Source: an uncultured Clostridia bacterium (GTDB taxonomy: Bacteria > Bacillota > Clostridia > Christensenellales > Pumilibacteraceae). Taken from it: a DNA stretch of 63,736 nucleotides. The position numbers and the translations under genes are program-made. Below the pieces are notes generated by a model. That model did not search any database. It had not been told where the DNA came from and was given only the letters and a program-made list of their open reading frames with translations. This document shows, piece after piece, positions 15,507 through 24,104 of this stretch. Numbering within the stretch: the first letter of the stretch is position 1; each line of letters starts with the position of its first letter. The stretch spans positions 1 through 63,736 of the forward strand of contig CAMUAL010000005.1 in the NCBI GenBank assembly GCA_947086925.1. The letters are read 5' to 3'.

Positions 15507-17753
15507 ATGTACGGACTTAACAGCGACGGCTTTTTATGCGAAAGCGAATACGATATTTCCGACGAGCCTTTGCTTGCCGCTTTGCTTACGGTGGGGAACG
15601 GCTACATGGGTGTGCGCGGAAGTTTCGAAGAATACGCGTCGCAACGCGTGCAAGGCGCGTTTGTGCGCGGATATATAGATGAAATCACCGAAGTGTGCGA
15701 GCCTTTTGCCGACAACGACTACATGAAAAAATACTACCTTAACGAAGAAGGGCTTAAAAGTTTCGAAAAGCAAGAAAGTTGCGTAAACATGCCCGATTTT
15801 ACAATGGTTCGCATAACGGTAGGCGAAAAAACATTTTTTCCGTGGGAAGGCAAAATAATAGAGTGGGAACGTACTCTCGATTCCTCTTGCGCCGTGCTTA
15901 AAAGGCGCGTTGTTTGGGACGACGGCGACGGAAATCTCACCGAATTCGTATTCGAGCGTTTTGCGTCTTTTGCGTGTGACAATCTTTTTTGTCAGCGAGT
16001 AACCGTGCGCCCGATAAATCACAAACTTAATGTAAATATAGTATCGGGCGTGGATACGGCGGTTAAAACGGGCGGACAATTTATAACCGAAATCAAAAGT
16101 ACCGAAATTAAGGGCGGCGATATGTTTTTGAGTTTTGCCGCCAAAAACAAATTCAAATTCAAAGCGGCGTACTACGTTAAAAACGTGTTTCCCGCGGGTA
16201 AAATAATCGGCGAGTACCGTGAAAACGGCAGAACGGGGGTAAGCTATGCGTGCGACGGCGCAAGCGAATACGTATTCGAAAAATTTACTTTTGCGGGAAC
16301 GGAGCGCGATACCGACAAGCCGCTTGACGAGTGGGTTCGCACCGAGGGCGAAAGTATAAACGTCGGTTACTCGGCACAGTATAAAGCGCACGAGCGCGCC
16401 TACAAAGAATATTTCGCGCCTATGGACGTTACCGTTAAGGGCGACTTATCCGCCGACGGTTGGCTGAGATTCGCAAGCTATCACACGGCAATATCCGCGC
16501 CGCGTCACGACAGCGTACACGGCGTTGCGGCAAAGGGGCTTACTGGCGAAAGATACAATCAATTCGTGTGGTGGGATTGCGAAATACACCAACTTCCGTT
16601 CTTTTTGCTCACTGCGCCCGAAACGGCGAAAAATCTTTTAATGTACCGCTTTAACCGTCTTAAACAGTCTAAAAAGAACGCTAAGGCGGCGGGCTATAAC
16701 GGAGCGAAATTCGCGTTTTGCTCGTCGGTTACGGGCGACGAGCGCGTGTGGAATTACGTGCGGCACCCGTTTATGCAAGTACATATAAATTCCGATATTC
16801 CCATGGGAGTCGTCAATTACTACGACGTAACCGCCGACGCGCAATTTATGCGCGACTGCGGATTGACTCTTATGTACGAATGTATTCTGTTTTGGCTCGA
16901 CAGGGTAACGAAAGTCAACGGCAGATACGAAATTCTTCAAGTCACGGGGACGGACGAACATCACCCGTATGTGGATAACGACGCTTACACAAATTACTGC
17001 GTGCAGTACGTTATTAAGCGGTTTATTTCGCTTAGCGAAGAATTCGGATTCAAAATCAAAAAATCCGTTGCGGAAAAAATGCGCGACGTGCGCGACAGAC
17101 TGTATTTGCCCTTATGCGACAACGGCATGATTCCGCAATTCGACGGCTACTTCGAGCTTTCGCGCGGGCTTACGGAATCGGGTAAAGGCACGCTTAAACA
17201 GTTTCAAATGAAAAAAAGCGGACTTTATCACCTAAGTCAGGTAATAAAGCAACCGGATGTGGCATTACTGTACACATTAGCCGACGTGGGACTCGACAAA
17301 TCGCACTATGCGCAAAATTGGGATTATTACGAGCAGATGTGCGAAACGAGTTCGTCGCTTACGTTTCCCGTTCACGCCATTGCAAGCGCGCACAACCGCC
17401 GTATGCTTTCGTTTTACAAATACTTTATCGATACGCTCAAAATCGACGTCGACGATATTCACGGAGTGGGGTGGCAAGGCGTTCACAGCGGCTGCCTTGC
17501 GGGCGGATATTTGGCAATCGTGTTCGGGCTTGCGGGCATGAAAACCGCGGGAGGGGAACTCAGCTTCAATCCCAATCCCATGCCGTTTTTCGAGCTTGCG
17601 GAGTTTGCGGTGAAATTCCGCGGACGCGACATTAAAGTAACTTTGGACACAAAGGGAATCGCGCTCGAGCTTATAAAAGGCGAAAGCTTAAACGTAACGG
17701 TGTGCGGCAAGTGTGCCGAACTCGGCGACAAACTTTATTTTACGGCGGAGTAA
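15507..17753 (+). CDS. Glycoside hydrolase family 65 disaccharide phosphorylase
   Basis: 748 residues, the usual length for GH65 (maltose, trehalose, kojibiose or nigerose phosphorylases). Family marks: N-terminal VGNGYMGVRGSFEE, the (alpha/alpha)6 barrel with HGVAAKGLTGERY, QFVWWDCEIHQLPFF, catalytic acid Glu484 in TGTDEHHPYVDNDAYTN, and the phosphate-site region GWQGVHSGCLAGGYLA. No signal peptide, so it acts in the cytosol on imported disaccharide: alpha-glucobiose plus phosphate gives beta-glucose 1-phosphate plus glucose. The downstream beta-phosphoglucomutase, 4 nt away, uses exactly that product. The linkage specificity (1,2, 1,3, 1,4 or 1,1) cannot be read with confidence. Confidence 0.9.
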   Translation: MYGLNSDGFLCESEYDISDEPLLAALLTVGNGYMGVRGSFEEYASQRVQGAFVRGYIDEITEVCEPFADNDYMKKYYLNEEGLKSFEKQESCVNMPDFTMVRITVGEKTFFPWEGKIIEWERTLDSSCAVLKRRVVWDDGDGNLTEFVFERFASFACDNLFCQRVTVRPINHKLNVNIVSGVDTAVKTGGQFITEIKSTEIKGGDMFLSFAAKNKFKFKAAYYVKNVFPAGKIIGEYRENGRTGVSYACDGASEYVFEKFTFAGTERDTDKPLDEWVRTEGESINVGYSAQYKAHERAYKEYFAPMDVTVKGDLSADGWLRFASYHTAISAPRHDSVHGVAAKGLTGERYNQFVWWDCEIHQLPFFLLTAPETAKNLLMYRFNRLKQSKKNAKAAGYNGAKFAFCSSVTGDERVWNYVRHPFMQVHINSDIPMGVVNYYDVTADAQFMRDCGLTLMYECILFWLDRVTKVNGRYEILQVTGTDEHHPYVDNDAYTNYCVQYVIKRFISLSEEFGFKIKKSVAEKMRDVRDRLYLPLCDNGMIPQFDGYFELSRGLTESGKGTLKQFQMKKSGLYHLSQVIKQPDVALLYTLADVGLDKSHYAQNWDYYEQMCETSSSLTFPVHAIASAHNRRMLSFYKYFIDTLKIDVDDIHGVGWQGVHSGCLAGGYLAIVFGLAGMKTAGGELSFNPNPMPFFELAEFAVKFRGRDIKVTLDTKGIALELIKGESLNVTVCGKCAELGDKLYFTAE

Positions 17754-17757
17754 TAAT

Positions 17758-18405
17758 ATGGACATAAAAGGAGTGATTTTCGATTTAGACGGCGTGCTGT
17801 GCTTTACCGACGAATACCATTATGCGGCTTGGAAAGCTTTGTCCGAGCATTTGGGAATAAAAGATTTCACGCGCGAGGACAATGCGCGTCAGCGCGGAGT
17901 TAGCCGCATGGAAAGCTTGGAGGTTGTGCTGAGTAAAAGCGGCAAGGAGTATACGCAAGAGGAAAAACTCGGCTTTGCGGACTACAAAAACGAACTGTAT
18001 AAAAAAATGCTTGAAAATATTAGCCCGTCGGATTTGAGCGACGACGTGAAACATACTCTCGATTGCCTTAAAAAATCGGGAATAAAAACTGCGGTGGGGT
18101 CGTCGAGCAAAAACACCCCGACGATTTTAAAACGGCTCGGGTTAGACGGATTTTTCGACGCGGTTGCGGACGGCAACGACATAACGCACTCAAAGCCCGA
18201 CCCCGAAGTGTTTTTGCTTGCCGCAAAAAGGTTGGCTCTTTCGCCCGACTGCTGTCTTGTGGTCGAAGACGCGTTAAGCGGAGTGCAAGCGGGACTCGGC
18301 GGCGGATTTACCGTTGCGGCAATCGGCGACGCTGCAAAATCGCAGTCGGCGCATATTAAATTGAGCAAGCTGTCGGATATTCTCGGAATAATCGGTGCGG
18401 AATAA
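17758..18405 (+). CDS. pgmB: Beta-phosphoglucomutase
   Basis: Converts beta-glucose 1-phosphate to glucose 6-phosphate. HAD superfamily, 215 residues: FDLDGVLC (nucleophile Asp and acid/base Asp), cap-domain GVSRMESLE, VGSSSKNTP, SKPDPEVF (Lys) and VVEDALSGVQAG (metal-binding Asp). ATG 17758 has GGAG 7 nt upstream inside the end of the GH65 gene, which ends 4 nt before, so translation is coupled. The pair defines a phosphorolytic alpha-disaccharide pathway that saves one ATP per sugar. A terminator follows at 18429. Confidence 0.92.
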   Translation: MDIKGVIFDLDGVLCFTDEYHYAAWKALSEHLGIKDFTREDNARQRGVSRMESLEVVLSKSGKEYTQEEKLGFADYKNELYKKMLENISPSDLSDDVKHTLDCLKKSGIKTAVGSSSKNTPTILKRLGLDGFFDAVADGNDITHSKPDPEVFLLAAKRLALSPDCCLVVEDALSGVQAGLGGGFTVAAIGDAAKSQSAHIKLSKLSDILGIIGAE

Positions 18406-18428
18406 ATACAACAAATAAAAACATAACG

Positions 18429-18467
18429 GCGTGTGCGCTTGTTTATACGGTTGCATGCGCTTTTTTT
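18429..18467 (+). terminator. Rho-independent terminator after pgmB
   Basis: GCGTGTGC / GCATGCGC pair over 8 bp (two G-U pairs) around a 16-nt loop, followed by seven T. Marks the probable end of the operon that starts at 3352 or of its last part. Confidence 0.7.
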
Positions 18468-18512
18468 GTAAAAAAATATTGTAAATATGCGGATAAATTT
18501 TTACAATACCTA

Positions 18513-18541
18513 TTGACAAGAGCAAAAAAGGGTGCTATACT
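18513..18541 (+). promoter_or_regulatory. Strong sigma-A-type promoter of the second surface-protein unit
   Basis: Perfect TTGACA (18513-18518), 17-nt spacer, TATACT (18536-18541). The ATG of the first gene is at 18866, so the leader is about 320 nt and carries operators, a terminator-like hairpin and repeats. Confidence 0.75.
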
Positions 18542-18552
18542 CGTAGTATATA

Positions 18553-18568
18553 GGTTATTCGAAAAACC
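18553..18568. promoter_or_regulatory. Palindromic operator 1 (GGTTATTCGAAAAACC)
   Basis: Palindrome with one mismatch, centred on TTCGAA, 11 nt downstream of the -10 box and so over the transcription start. Same motif as 18655 and 18730. A central CG with A/T flanks is typical of LacI-family operators; the LacI protein at 33756 is a candidate binder. Confidence 0.5.
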
Positions 18569-18589
18569 GACAAGACGCATAAGGTGCTT

Positions 18590-18646
18590 AACGGCAGGGA
18601 TTCGGGGAGAGCGTGATGTTACGGTTGTGTAGAGTGCCGTTTTTTT
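18590..18646 (+). terminator. Terminator-like hairpin in the leader (possible attenuator or sRNA end)
   Basis: AACGGCA (18590-18596) pairs with TGCCGTT (18635-18641), followed by a T run to 18646. The 38-nt loop could fold further. It lies about 50-100 nt after the transcription start and 220 nt before the first gene. It may end a small RNA or act as a switch; I could not match it to a known riboswitch class. Confidence 0.45.
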
Positions 18647-18654
18647 GGCGTTAA

Positions 18655-18674
18655 AAGGTGTTTCGAAAAACCTT
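18655..18674. promoter_or_regulatory. Palindromic operator 2
   Basis: AAGGTGTTTCGAAAAACCTT, a 20-bp palindrome with one mismatched pair. Core identical to operator 3 around TTTCGAAA. Lies in the leader just after the terminator-like hairpin. Confidence 0.45.
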
Positions 18675-18729
18675 GCTATAAACAGCCGGAAAAGCAAAGG
18701 CGGTCTGCGCATTAAATTATTTCGGAAAA

Positions 18730-18745
18730 AGTTTTTCGAAAAACC
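18730..18745. promoter_or_regulatory. Palindromic operator 3
   Basis: AGTTTTTCGAAAAACC; the inner 14 bp (GTTTTTCGAAAAAC) are a perfect palindrome. Third copy of the motif between the promoter and the SGNH gene. Confidence 0.45.
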
Positions 18746-18760
18746 CCAAAAACCGCGTTA

Positions 18761-18816
18761 CATACCGAAAAATTCCGCAATGTGTTTCGTGTCTTGTGCA
18801 TACCGAAAAATTCCGC
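18761..18816. repeat. Two 18-nt direct repeats in the leader
   Basis: CATACCGAAAAATTCCGC occurs at 18761-18778 and 18799-18816, 38 nt apart. Probably protein-binding or a duplication within the untranslated leader. Apart from the promoter, hairpin, palindromes and these repeats, I see nothing coding in 18406-18865. Confidence 0.6.
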
Positions 18817-18865
18817 GACTTTTCATAAGTTCAAAAAGCCATACTATTTAAAACGGGAGTAAAAG

Positions 18866-20464
18866 ATGAAGAAAATTACAACAACTATACTTGCAATGTG
18901 TTTGGCTTCGGCATGCGTGGGTTGCGCGGCGTCGGAAAACGGAGAATCGCGCAAAGATTCGCTTTATTCGTCTGCGTCCGCCGAGCAAACCGAACTTATC
19001 CGCGTGTATTTCGACACGTTTGACAAACAGATTGAAAAGGATGACGATTTTACCGTTACGGCAACGGTCACGGGCGGCGAAGTGCGCTACCGCGCGCTTG
19101 ACGAAAACATTGTTTCGGTAAGCGCAGTCGATAATAAAATTACGGTTACGGGCATTGCGGCGGGAACAACTTACGTAATTGCGACGGACGCGCAAGGGCG
19201 CGAATACAACTCCTGCAAAGTCACGGTAAAGGGTAACGTAAAACCGATAGAGCCTCCGGTTGACCCCGTTGACCCGGTTGACCCCGAAACGCCCAAAGAG
19301 GATAACAGCGGTATGATTTACGATACTTACGATTTGAATACCTATCTTTACCCGTATTGGCGCGGCAACACCGTTTATAACGAAACCGCTTTGTTTGTGG
19401 GAGCAACGGATGCTACTCCGTTAATGTATCCCGCAAGCAAGATTTTAAAGGTTACTTCTTACGACCACACGGTAACTTATACCGAAGGCGTTGACTATAC
19501 CTACGACAAACAAGCCAACTTACTGCGGCGCACGGCAAATTCGCGCATGCCCGTAACGGCAACAGGCGAATGGTACACAAGCACGCCGACCGCTTTTCCT
19601 TACGTAAAAGAACCGAATAAATATTTGTTCTTTGCCGAGGGAAATACTATTTCAAACAAGCAAGTGTCGATAACTTACGAGCATGAAGCAACCGCGTCGG
19701 CAGAGTGGACTTTGCCCGAATCGCACGAGTCGGATTTTTCGCGGCTCGGGGCAAAGCTTGCCGCAAAACAGAATGTTCAGATACTTTATTACGGCGATTC
19801 TGTTGTGTACGGAGCCAACGCGTCGGGGCAGGTAAACTGCGGACTTCACGCTCCCACGTACGCCGGCATGATAAGCAACTATATACGCAATAAGTTCGGC
19901 GTGAGCGTTACCGACCAAAATGCGGCGACGGGCGGCACTCGTTCCGACCAAGCGACAAATTATTTTCCCGATTATATAACGGGGTTGCAGTCGGACGGTC
20001 AAACCACGTATCGGGGCGCGGCGGTAACGGTTACTCCCGACTTGATTGTGCTCGGGTACGGTCTAAACGACAGTGCGCAGGGCAGAACCCCCGCCGAGTA
20101 CGTTCAAAGCATAGACACGCTTGTAAACAAAGCGCGACAGAAGTGGGCGAACGTCGATATTTTGGTTGTTGCGCCTACGCTCGGCAATCCCGAAGCGGGA
20201 TTTTACGAAAACGGCATGTCGCTTTACAAAGACGACGACGCGCAAGAGCAAGCGTTGCTTAATTGGTACAACCAAACCGCGAAAAATTACGGCGGAATTG
20301 CGGTGGCTCGGGTAACGACTATGCACCGTCAGCTTTATCACAAAAAGGGCAACCGCTATCGCGATATTACGGGCAACAACATAAATCACCCCAACGATAC
20401 GGGCACGCGCCTTATTGCGCAAACGTGTTTGCACACGCTGTTCGGCAAAGATTACTTTAAATAG
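18866..20464 (+). CDS. SGNH/GDSL-type esterase lipoprotein 2 with Ig-like domain
   Basis: 532 residues. Lipobox CVGC (Cys20), then a Big2-type Ig-like domain (about 45-130: VSVSAVDNKITVTGIAAGTTYVI), a Pro/Val/Asp linker (PPVDPVDPVDPE), a beta-domain with YPYWRGNTVYNET and an SGNH domain with YYGDSVVYGA (Ser), ATGGTRS (Gly), GYGLNDSAQG (Asn) and NNINHPNDTG (His). It likely removes ester groups from a polysaccharide at the cell surface. Closest relative in the window is the next gene, with which it shares YPYWRGNTVYNE and HRQLYHKKGNRY. The RBS (ACGGGAG) is spaced about 8 nt. Confidence 0.87.
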   Translation: MKKITTTILAMCLASACVGCAASENGESRKDSLYSSASAEQTELIRVYFDTFDKQIEKDDDFTVTATVTGGEVRYRALDENIVSVSAVDNKITVTGIAAGTTYVIATDAQGREYNSCKVTVKGNVKPIEPPVDPVDPVDPETPKEDNSGMIYDTYDLNTYLYPYWRGNTVYNETALFVGATDATPLMYPASKILKVTSYDHTVTYTEGVDYTYDKQANLLRRTANSRMPVTATGEWYTSTPTAFPYVKEPNKYLFFAEGNTISNKQVSITYEHEATASAEWTLPESHESDFSRLGAKLAAKQNVQILYYGDSVVYGANASGQVNCGLHAPTYAGMISNYIRNKFGVSVTDQNAATGGTRSDQATNYFPDYITGLQSDGQTTYRGAAVTVTPDLIVLGYGLNDSAQGRTPAEYVQSIDTLVNKARQKWANVDILVVAPTLGNPEAGFYENGMSLYKDDDAQEQALLNWYNQTAKNYGGIAVARVTTMHRQLYHKKGNRYRDITGNNINHPNDTGTRLIAQTCLHTLFGKDYFK

Positions 20465-20524
20465 AATCAAGGCGCGGCAAAAGTAAAAACAAAGGCAGTT
20501 TAAAAAAAACAAGCAGGTAAAAAG

Positions 20525-21799
20525 ATGAAGAAAAAGGGTTTAAGCATAATAACGGCATTACTGCTCGTGCTCACTTTGGCGCTTACGGCATGCGGCGGCA
20601 ATAACGACGGCGGCAAGCGCGGTCCTACCGAAACCAACGAGGGCATGACTTATAGCAGCTACGACGTTGACACGTACAGTTATCCTTATTGGCGCGGCAA
20701 CACGGTGTACAACGAGGCTTGCATGTTTGTCGGCAAAACGGACGCATCGCCTTTGCTGTATCCCGCAATCGAGATTTTAAAGGTTACTTCTTACGACCTT
20801 AAAACCGAGTATAAGGAAGGAGAAGATTATGTTTACGACGCCGAAAAAAATCTTCTGCGCCGCACCGAAAATTCCGCAATGCCTTACGTCGAAGAAGACG
20901 ATTGGTATTTAACCGCGAATCGCGCAAACGAGCTCGGGCTCGGACTCAATTTCCCGCTTGCAACGCCTAAGCCGAACGGCGCGACGTATCTTCGTTTTCA
21001 GGAAGGTTCTACAATATCTAACATGCACGTTGTGGTAACGTATAGGCACAACACTTGCGGAGTAGACGAGTGGGAACTTCCCGCCGTGCACACCGATAAA
21101 TTTACTCGCCTTATAAATAAGCTTAACAACAAAGAACACGTTAAACTCGGATTTTTGGGCGATTCGGTTACTTTCGGCGCAATAGCGTCGGGCATGCCGG
21201 GAGCAAGCTTTGCGCCCAACGCCGAAATTTACGCGCAAATGATGACTTCGTTTATACGCAAGCGCTTCGGCTACGAAAACGAGCAGGACGTGGAATATTA
21301 CAATCCGTCGGTAGGCGGAAAAACCTCGTCGTGGGGACTCGAAGTCGTAGAAAAAGATACGAAAATGCGCAATCTCGACTTTTGCGTAATAGCGTTCGGT
21401 TTAAACGATTCGGCGCTCGGAACGGGCGCGGTATCGTTTGCAATCAACATAGGGCATATAATTCTCGCGCTTCAAGAATACAACCCCGACATAGAAATTT
21501 TGGTTGTTTCGCCCATGCTCGGCAATCCCGAAAGCACGGTGTACGACGATAACGACGATTTCGAGCGCGGACTTTACAACGAGCTCTATGTGCGCGAAGA
21601 AGGCGACGAAGACGTTCCCGACTACGGCAAAACGGGACTCGCGGAAGTTACCAAAATGCACCGTCAGCTTTATCACAAAAAGGGAAGCAGATACTGCGAC
21701 ATTACGGCAAACAACATTAACCACCCCAACGACTTTGCCGAGCGCATTTACACAATGACTTGTCTTACCGCAATGTTCGGCTACGATTACTTCATTTAG
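20525..21799 (+). CDS. SGNH/GDSL-type esterase lipoprotein 3
   Basis: 424 residues. Lipobox ALTAC, then directly the beta-domain (YPYWRGNTVYNEACMFVGKT) without the Ig-like module of its neighbour, then the SGNH domain: FLGDSVTFGA (Ser), SVGGKTSSWG (Gly), AFGLNDSALG (Asn), NNINHPNDFA (His). HRQLYHKKGSRY before the last block is shared with the gene at 18866, so the two arose by duplication. Probable surface deacylase of the same glycan. RBS is weak (CAGGTAAAAAG). Confidence 0.87.
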   Translation: MKKKGLSIITALLLVLTLALTACGGNNDGGKRGPTETNEGMTYSSYDVDTYSYPYWRGNTVYNEACMFVGKTDASPLLYPAIEILKVTSYDLKTEYKEGEDYVYDAEKNLLRRTENSAMPYVEEDDWYLTANRANELGLGLNFPLATPKPNGATYLRFQEGSTISNMHVVVTYRHNTCGVDEWELPAVHTDKFTRLINKLNNKEHVKLGFLGDSVTFGAIASGMPGASFAPNAEIYAQMMTSFIRKRFGYENEQDVEYYNPSVGGKTSSWGLEVVEKDTKMRNLDFCVIAFGLNDSALGTGAVSFAINIGHIILALQEYNPDIEILVVSPMLGNPESTVYDDNDDFERGLYNELYVREEGDEDVPDYGKTGLAEVTKMHRQLYHKKGSRYCDITANNINHPNDFAERIYTMTCLTAMFGYDYFI

Positions 21800-21873
21800 G
21801 CAAAGCCCCATAAAAAAGTTACAAAACAAAAAATCCCATAAAAATTTTGCTTAGGCAATAAAAGGAGAACAGC

Positions 21874-23982
21874 ATGAAAAAAAGATGGATAGCTTTACTT
21901 ACGGTTGCCGTAATGCTTTTGGGTGTATTCACGCTTAGCGCGTGCGGCGACAGAGGCGGCAACAACGGCGGCGGAGGCGGCAACAACGGCGGCACCGACG
22001 TTGTGGTAAAAGATGACTGCGTGTTCGCCACAACCTCGCTTACGGTAGAGGCGGGCGAAGTCGGGTATATAAATATCACCGGCTCGGCTACGAAATATAT
22101 TTCGAGCAAGACCGAAGTGGCAACCGTTGTGCCCGACGGAACCGATAGACTTAAAGTAACCGCAATAGCGGAAGGCACGGCAAGAATACAGGCGCTGAAT
22201 AAGCAGGGCGACCCCATTGACGGCGCAAGGTGCAATCTTACCGTAACGCAAAAGCTTGTGCTTACAATGCCCGAGACTGCCGAAACGGCAATAGACGTGC
22301 CGTTCGAAATTCCGTATTCATTGCTCGGAAGCGGCGCTACGTTTACTACAAAGCTCACGTATGCCGACAGCGGCAACGATGTGTCCGATACCGACGCAAC
22401 TCTTGTAAAATCGGCCGACGCCGTTCCCGTGTTCACCCTTACGTCGCATATCGAGCAGGATTTGATTTTCACTCTTACCGCAAAAAAGAACAAGACGGGC
22501 GAAACGCAAACCGCATCCGTTACCGTAAGCTTTGTTGATTTCTTTCAGGATAAGTATTACGATAACAGCTATTTCCGTTTCGATACCGAGTCTGCCGGAA
22601 GCCCCGAGAAGTTCGACGAATTGCCCGGCATAATACCGCAGAGCGCGCGTGACAACATAGACAAAAGCCGCGCCGACATTGCGGCGTCGAAAGGCGAAAC
22701 GGGCGGAGAAGAAGGCGGAGAGGAAGGCGGCGCAGACAGCGGCGCGCAAACCGAAGAAGCACGTGCAATCGCGCGTAACATTCGCGCAACCGCAAGCGAA
22801 GTATCCGACGGTTACACCGTTTATTTATCCGACGCGGTTTTAAACGGAACAAAGACGTTGCCCGCAAACCTCGTTATTCCCGCAACCTATAACGGCAAGC
22901 CCGTTACCAAAATAGGCTCGAACTTTATGTATGCGTTCGCCGAATACCGCGGAGAAACAAAGTCAATCGACCCCGACGACAAATGGGAAAAGCCTTATGC
23001 AAGTTACGCGGGCTTTACGGCAAAAACCGTGTTTATTCCCGATTCGGTTATAGAAATCGGCGAAAAAGCGTTTGCGGAATGTCCCGTAACGGGCGTTGTA
23101 TTGCAAACGGGCAGTCAGCTCAAAACGATAGGCAAATACGCGTTCCACCGCTCATGCAAACTGTCGGCGTTCAACTTTGCGTCGTGCACCGAGCTTAAAA
23201 CAATAGGAACGAACGCATTTACCGATAACGCGTTTACAAATATATTTATTCCCAAAAGCGTGACGGTAATAGGAAGCGGCGCGTTTGCTCAAATTCCCAA
23301 CGACGCAAACCGCAACAATCACCAAACGCTTAAAACGGTTGTGTTCGAGGACGACTCCGACCGCACCAATGCCGTAACCGTTTACGGAGCACACGGCATG
23401 ATGTTGCAAGAGGCGGGTGCGTTTGCTTATAACCTCGCGCTCAATTCCGTTCGTCTTTGCAATATCCGCAGAGTTCAGACCGATATGTTTGCGCAAGCGT
23501 GGGCGCTTACCGACGTGTACGTAGACGAGTATACAAACGGCTATGCGTTCTCGCCCTATAAGTACGATATGACGGGCTACGAGCAGTACGAAATCGACCC
23601 CGAGCTCGACACCGACGCGAAAGGAAACATAGCAACCAACGGCGCGTATGCGTATCTCGACCACAACATGTGGTGGGGCAATCCGTTTACGTTCGGTCTT
23701 GCCGAAAACGGCAGAGCCGCGCTTACAATAGACAACGATATGATTACAAAGGTAAACGGCATAGACTTTGCCGCCATGAAGTACGACAGCCGCGGATTAC
23801 TCGGATTCTTCAACGGCGGAGCAACAAATGCGGATGCGGCAAAATGCTATCGCTTTGCAACGCTGTACGTTAAAAACGGCTTAGAACCGAGCGATTACGT
23901 AAAGTCGCTTTACGAGAAAGAGAGTTCGAGCGAAAAAGACGGTTACACAAAGTGGGTGATTACCACCTCGGAAGTAAAATAA
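21874..23982 (+). CDS. Leucine-rich-repeat (BspA-type) surface lipoprotein 1
   Basis: 702 residues. Lipobox TLSAC, Gly/Asn-rich linker, a Big2-like Ig domain (about 55-130: TKYISSKTEVATVVPDG), a second beta-domain, a Gly/Glu-rich linker (GGEEGGEEGG), then from about 310 LRR_5 repeats of the BspA/Treponema pallidum type: VFIPDSVIEIGEKAFAECPV, LKTIGKYAFHRSCKL, LKTIGTNAFTDNAF, IFIPKSVTVIGSGAFAQIP. Such proteins bind glycans, host matrix or other bacteria; no enzyme motif is seen. AAGGAG precedes the ATG. Confidence 0.85.
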   Translation: MKKRWIALLTVAVMLLGVFTLSACGDRGGNNGGGGGNNGGTDVVVKDDCVFATTSLTVEAGEVGYINITGSATKYISSKTEVATVVPDGTDRLKVTAIAEGTARIQALNKQGDPIDGARCNLTVTQKLVLTMPETAETAIDVPFEIPYSLLGSGATFTTKLTYADSGNDVSDTDATLVKSADAVPVFTLTSHIEQDLIFTLTAKKNKTGETQTASVTVSFVDFFQDKYYDNSYFRFDTESAGSPEKFDELPGIIPQSARDNIDKSRADIAASKGETGGEEGGEEGGADSGAQTEEARAIARNIRATASEVSDGYTVYLSDAVLNGTKTLPANLVIPATYNGKPVTKIGSNFMYAFAEYRGETKSIDPDDKWEKPYASYAGFTAKTVFIPDSVIEIGEKAFAECPVTGVVLQTGSQLKTIGKYAFHRSCKLSAFNFASCTELKTIGTNAFTDNAFTNIFIPKSVTVIGSGAFAQIPNDANRNNHQTLKTVVFEDDSDRTNAVTVYGAHGMMLQEAGAFAYNLALNSVRLCNIRRVQTDMFAQAWALTDVYVDEYTNGYAFSPYKYDMTGYEQYEIDPELDTDAKGNIATNGAYAYLDHNMWWGNPFTFGLAENGRAALTIDNDMITKVNGIDFAAMKYDSRGLLGFFNGGATNADAAKCYRFATLYVKNGLEPSDYVKSLYEKESSSEKDGYTKWVITTSEVK

Positions 23983-24104
23983 CGCCTTAGCTTTAATCAA
24001 TCCCGCCTCCGAAAGCGGCAGTGTGGGTAGATAAAGCAAAAATTTTAAACGGCTTTTGGCTTAAATCAAAGCAAAAGATATAAAAAAATCTTTGGAGGAA
24101 AGTT

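Noticed and set aside
18645..18851. 68-codon frame in the leader before SGNH lipoprotein 2
   Set aside because: Crosses palindromes and direct repeats, has no RBS, and its Lys/Arg-rich translation comes from the AAAAA-rich repeats.
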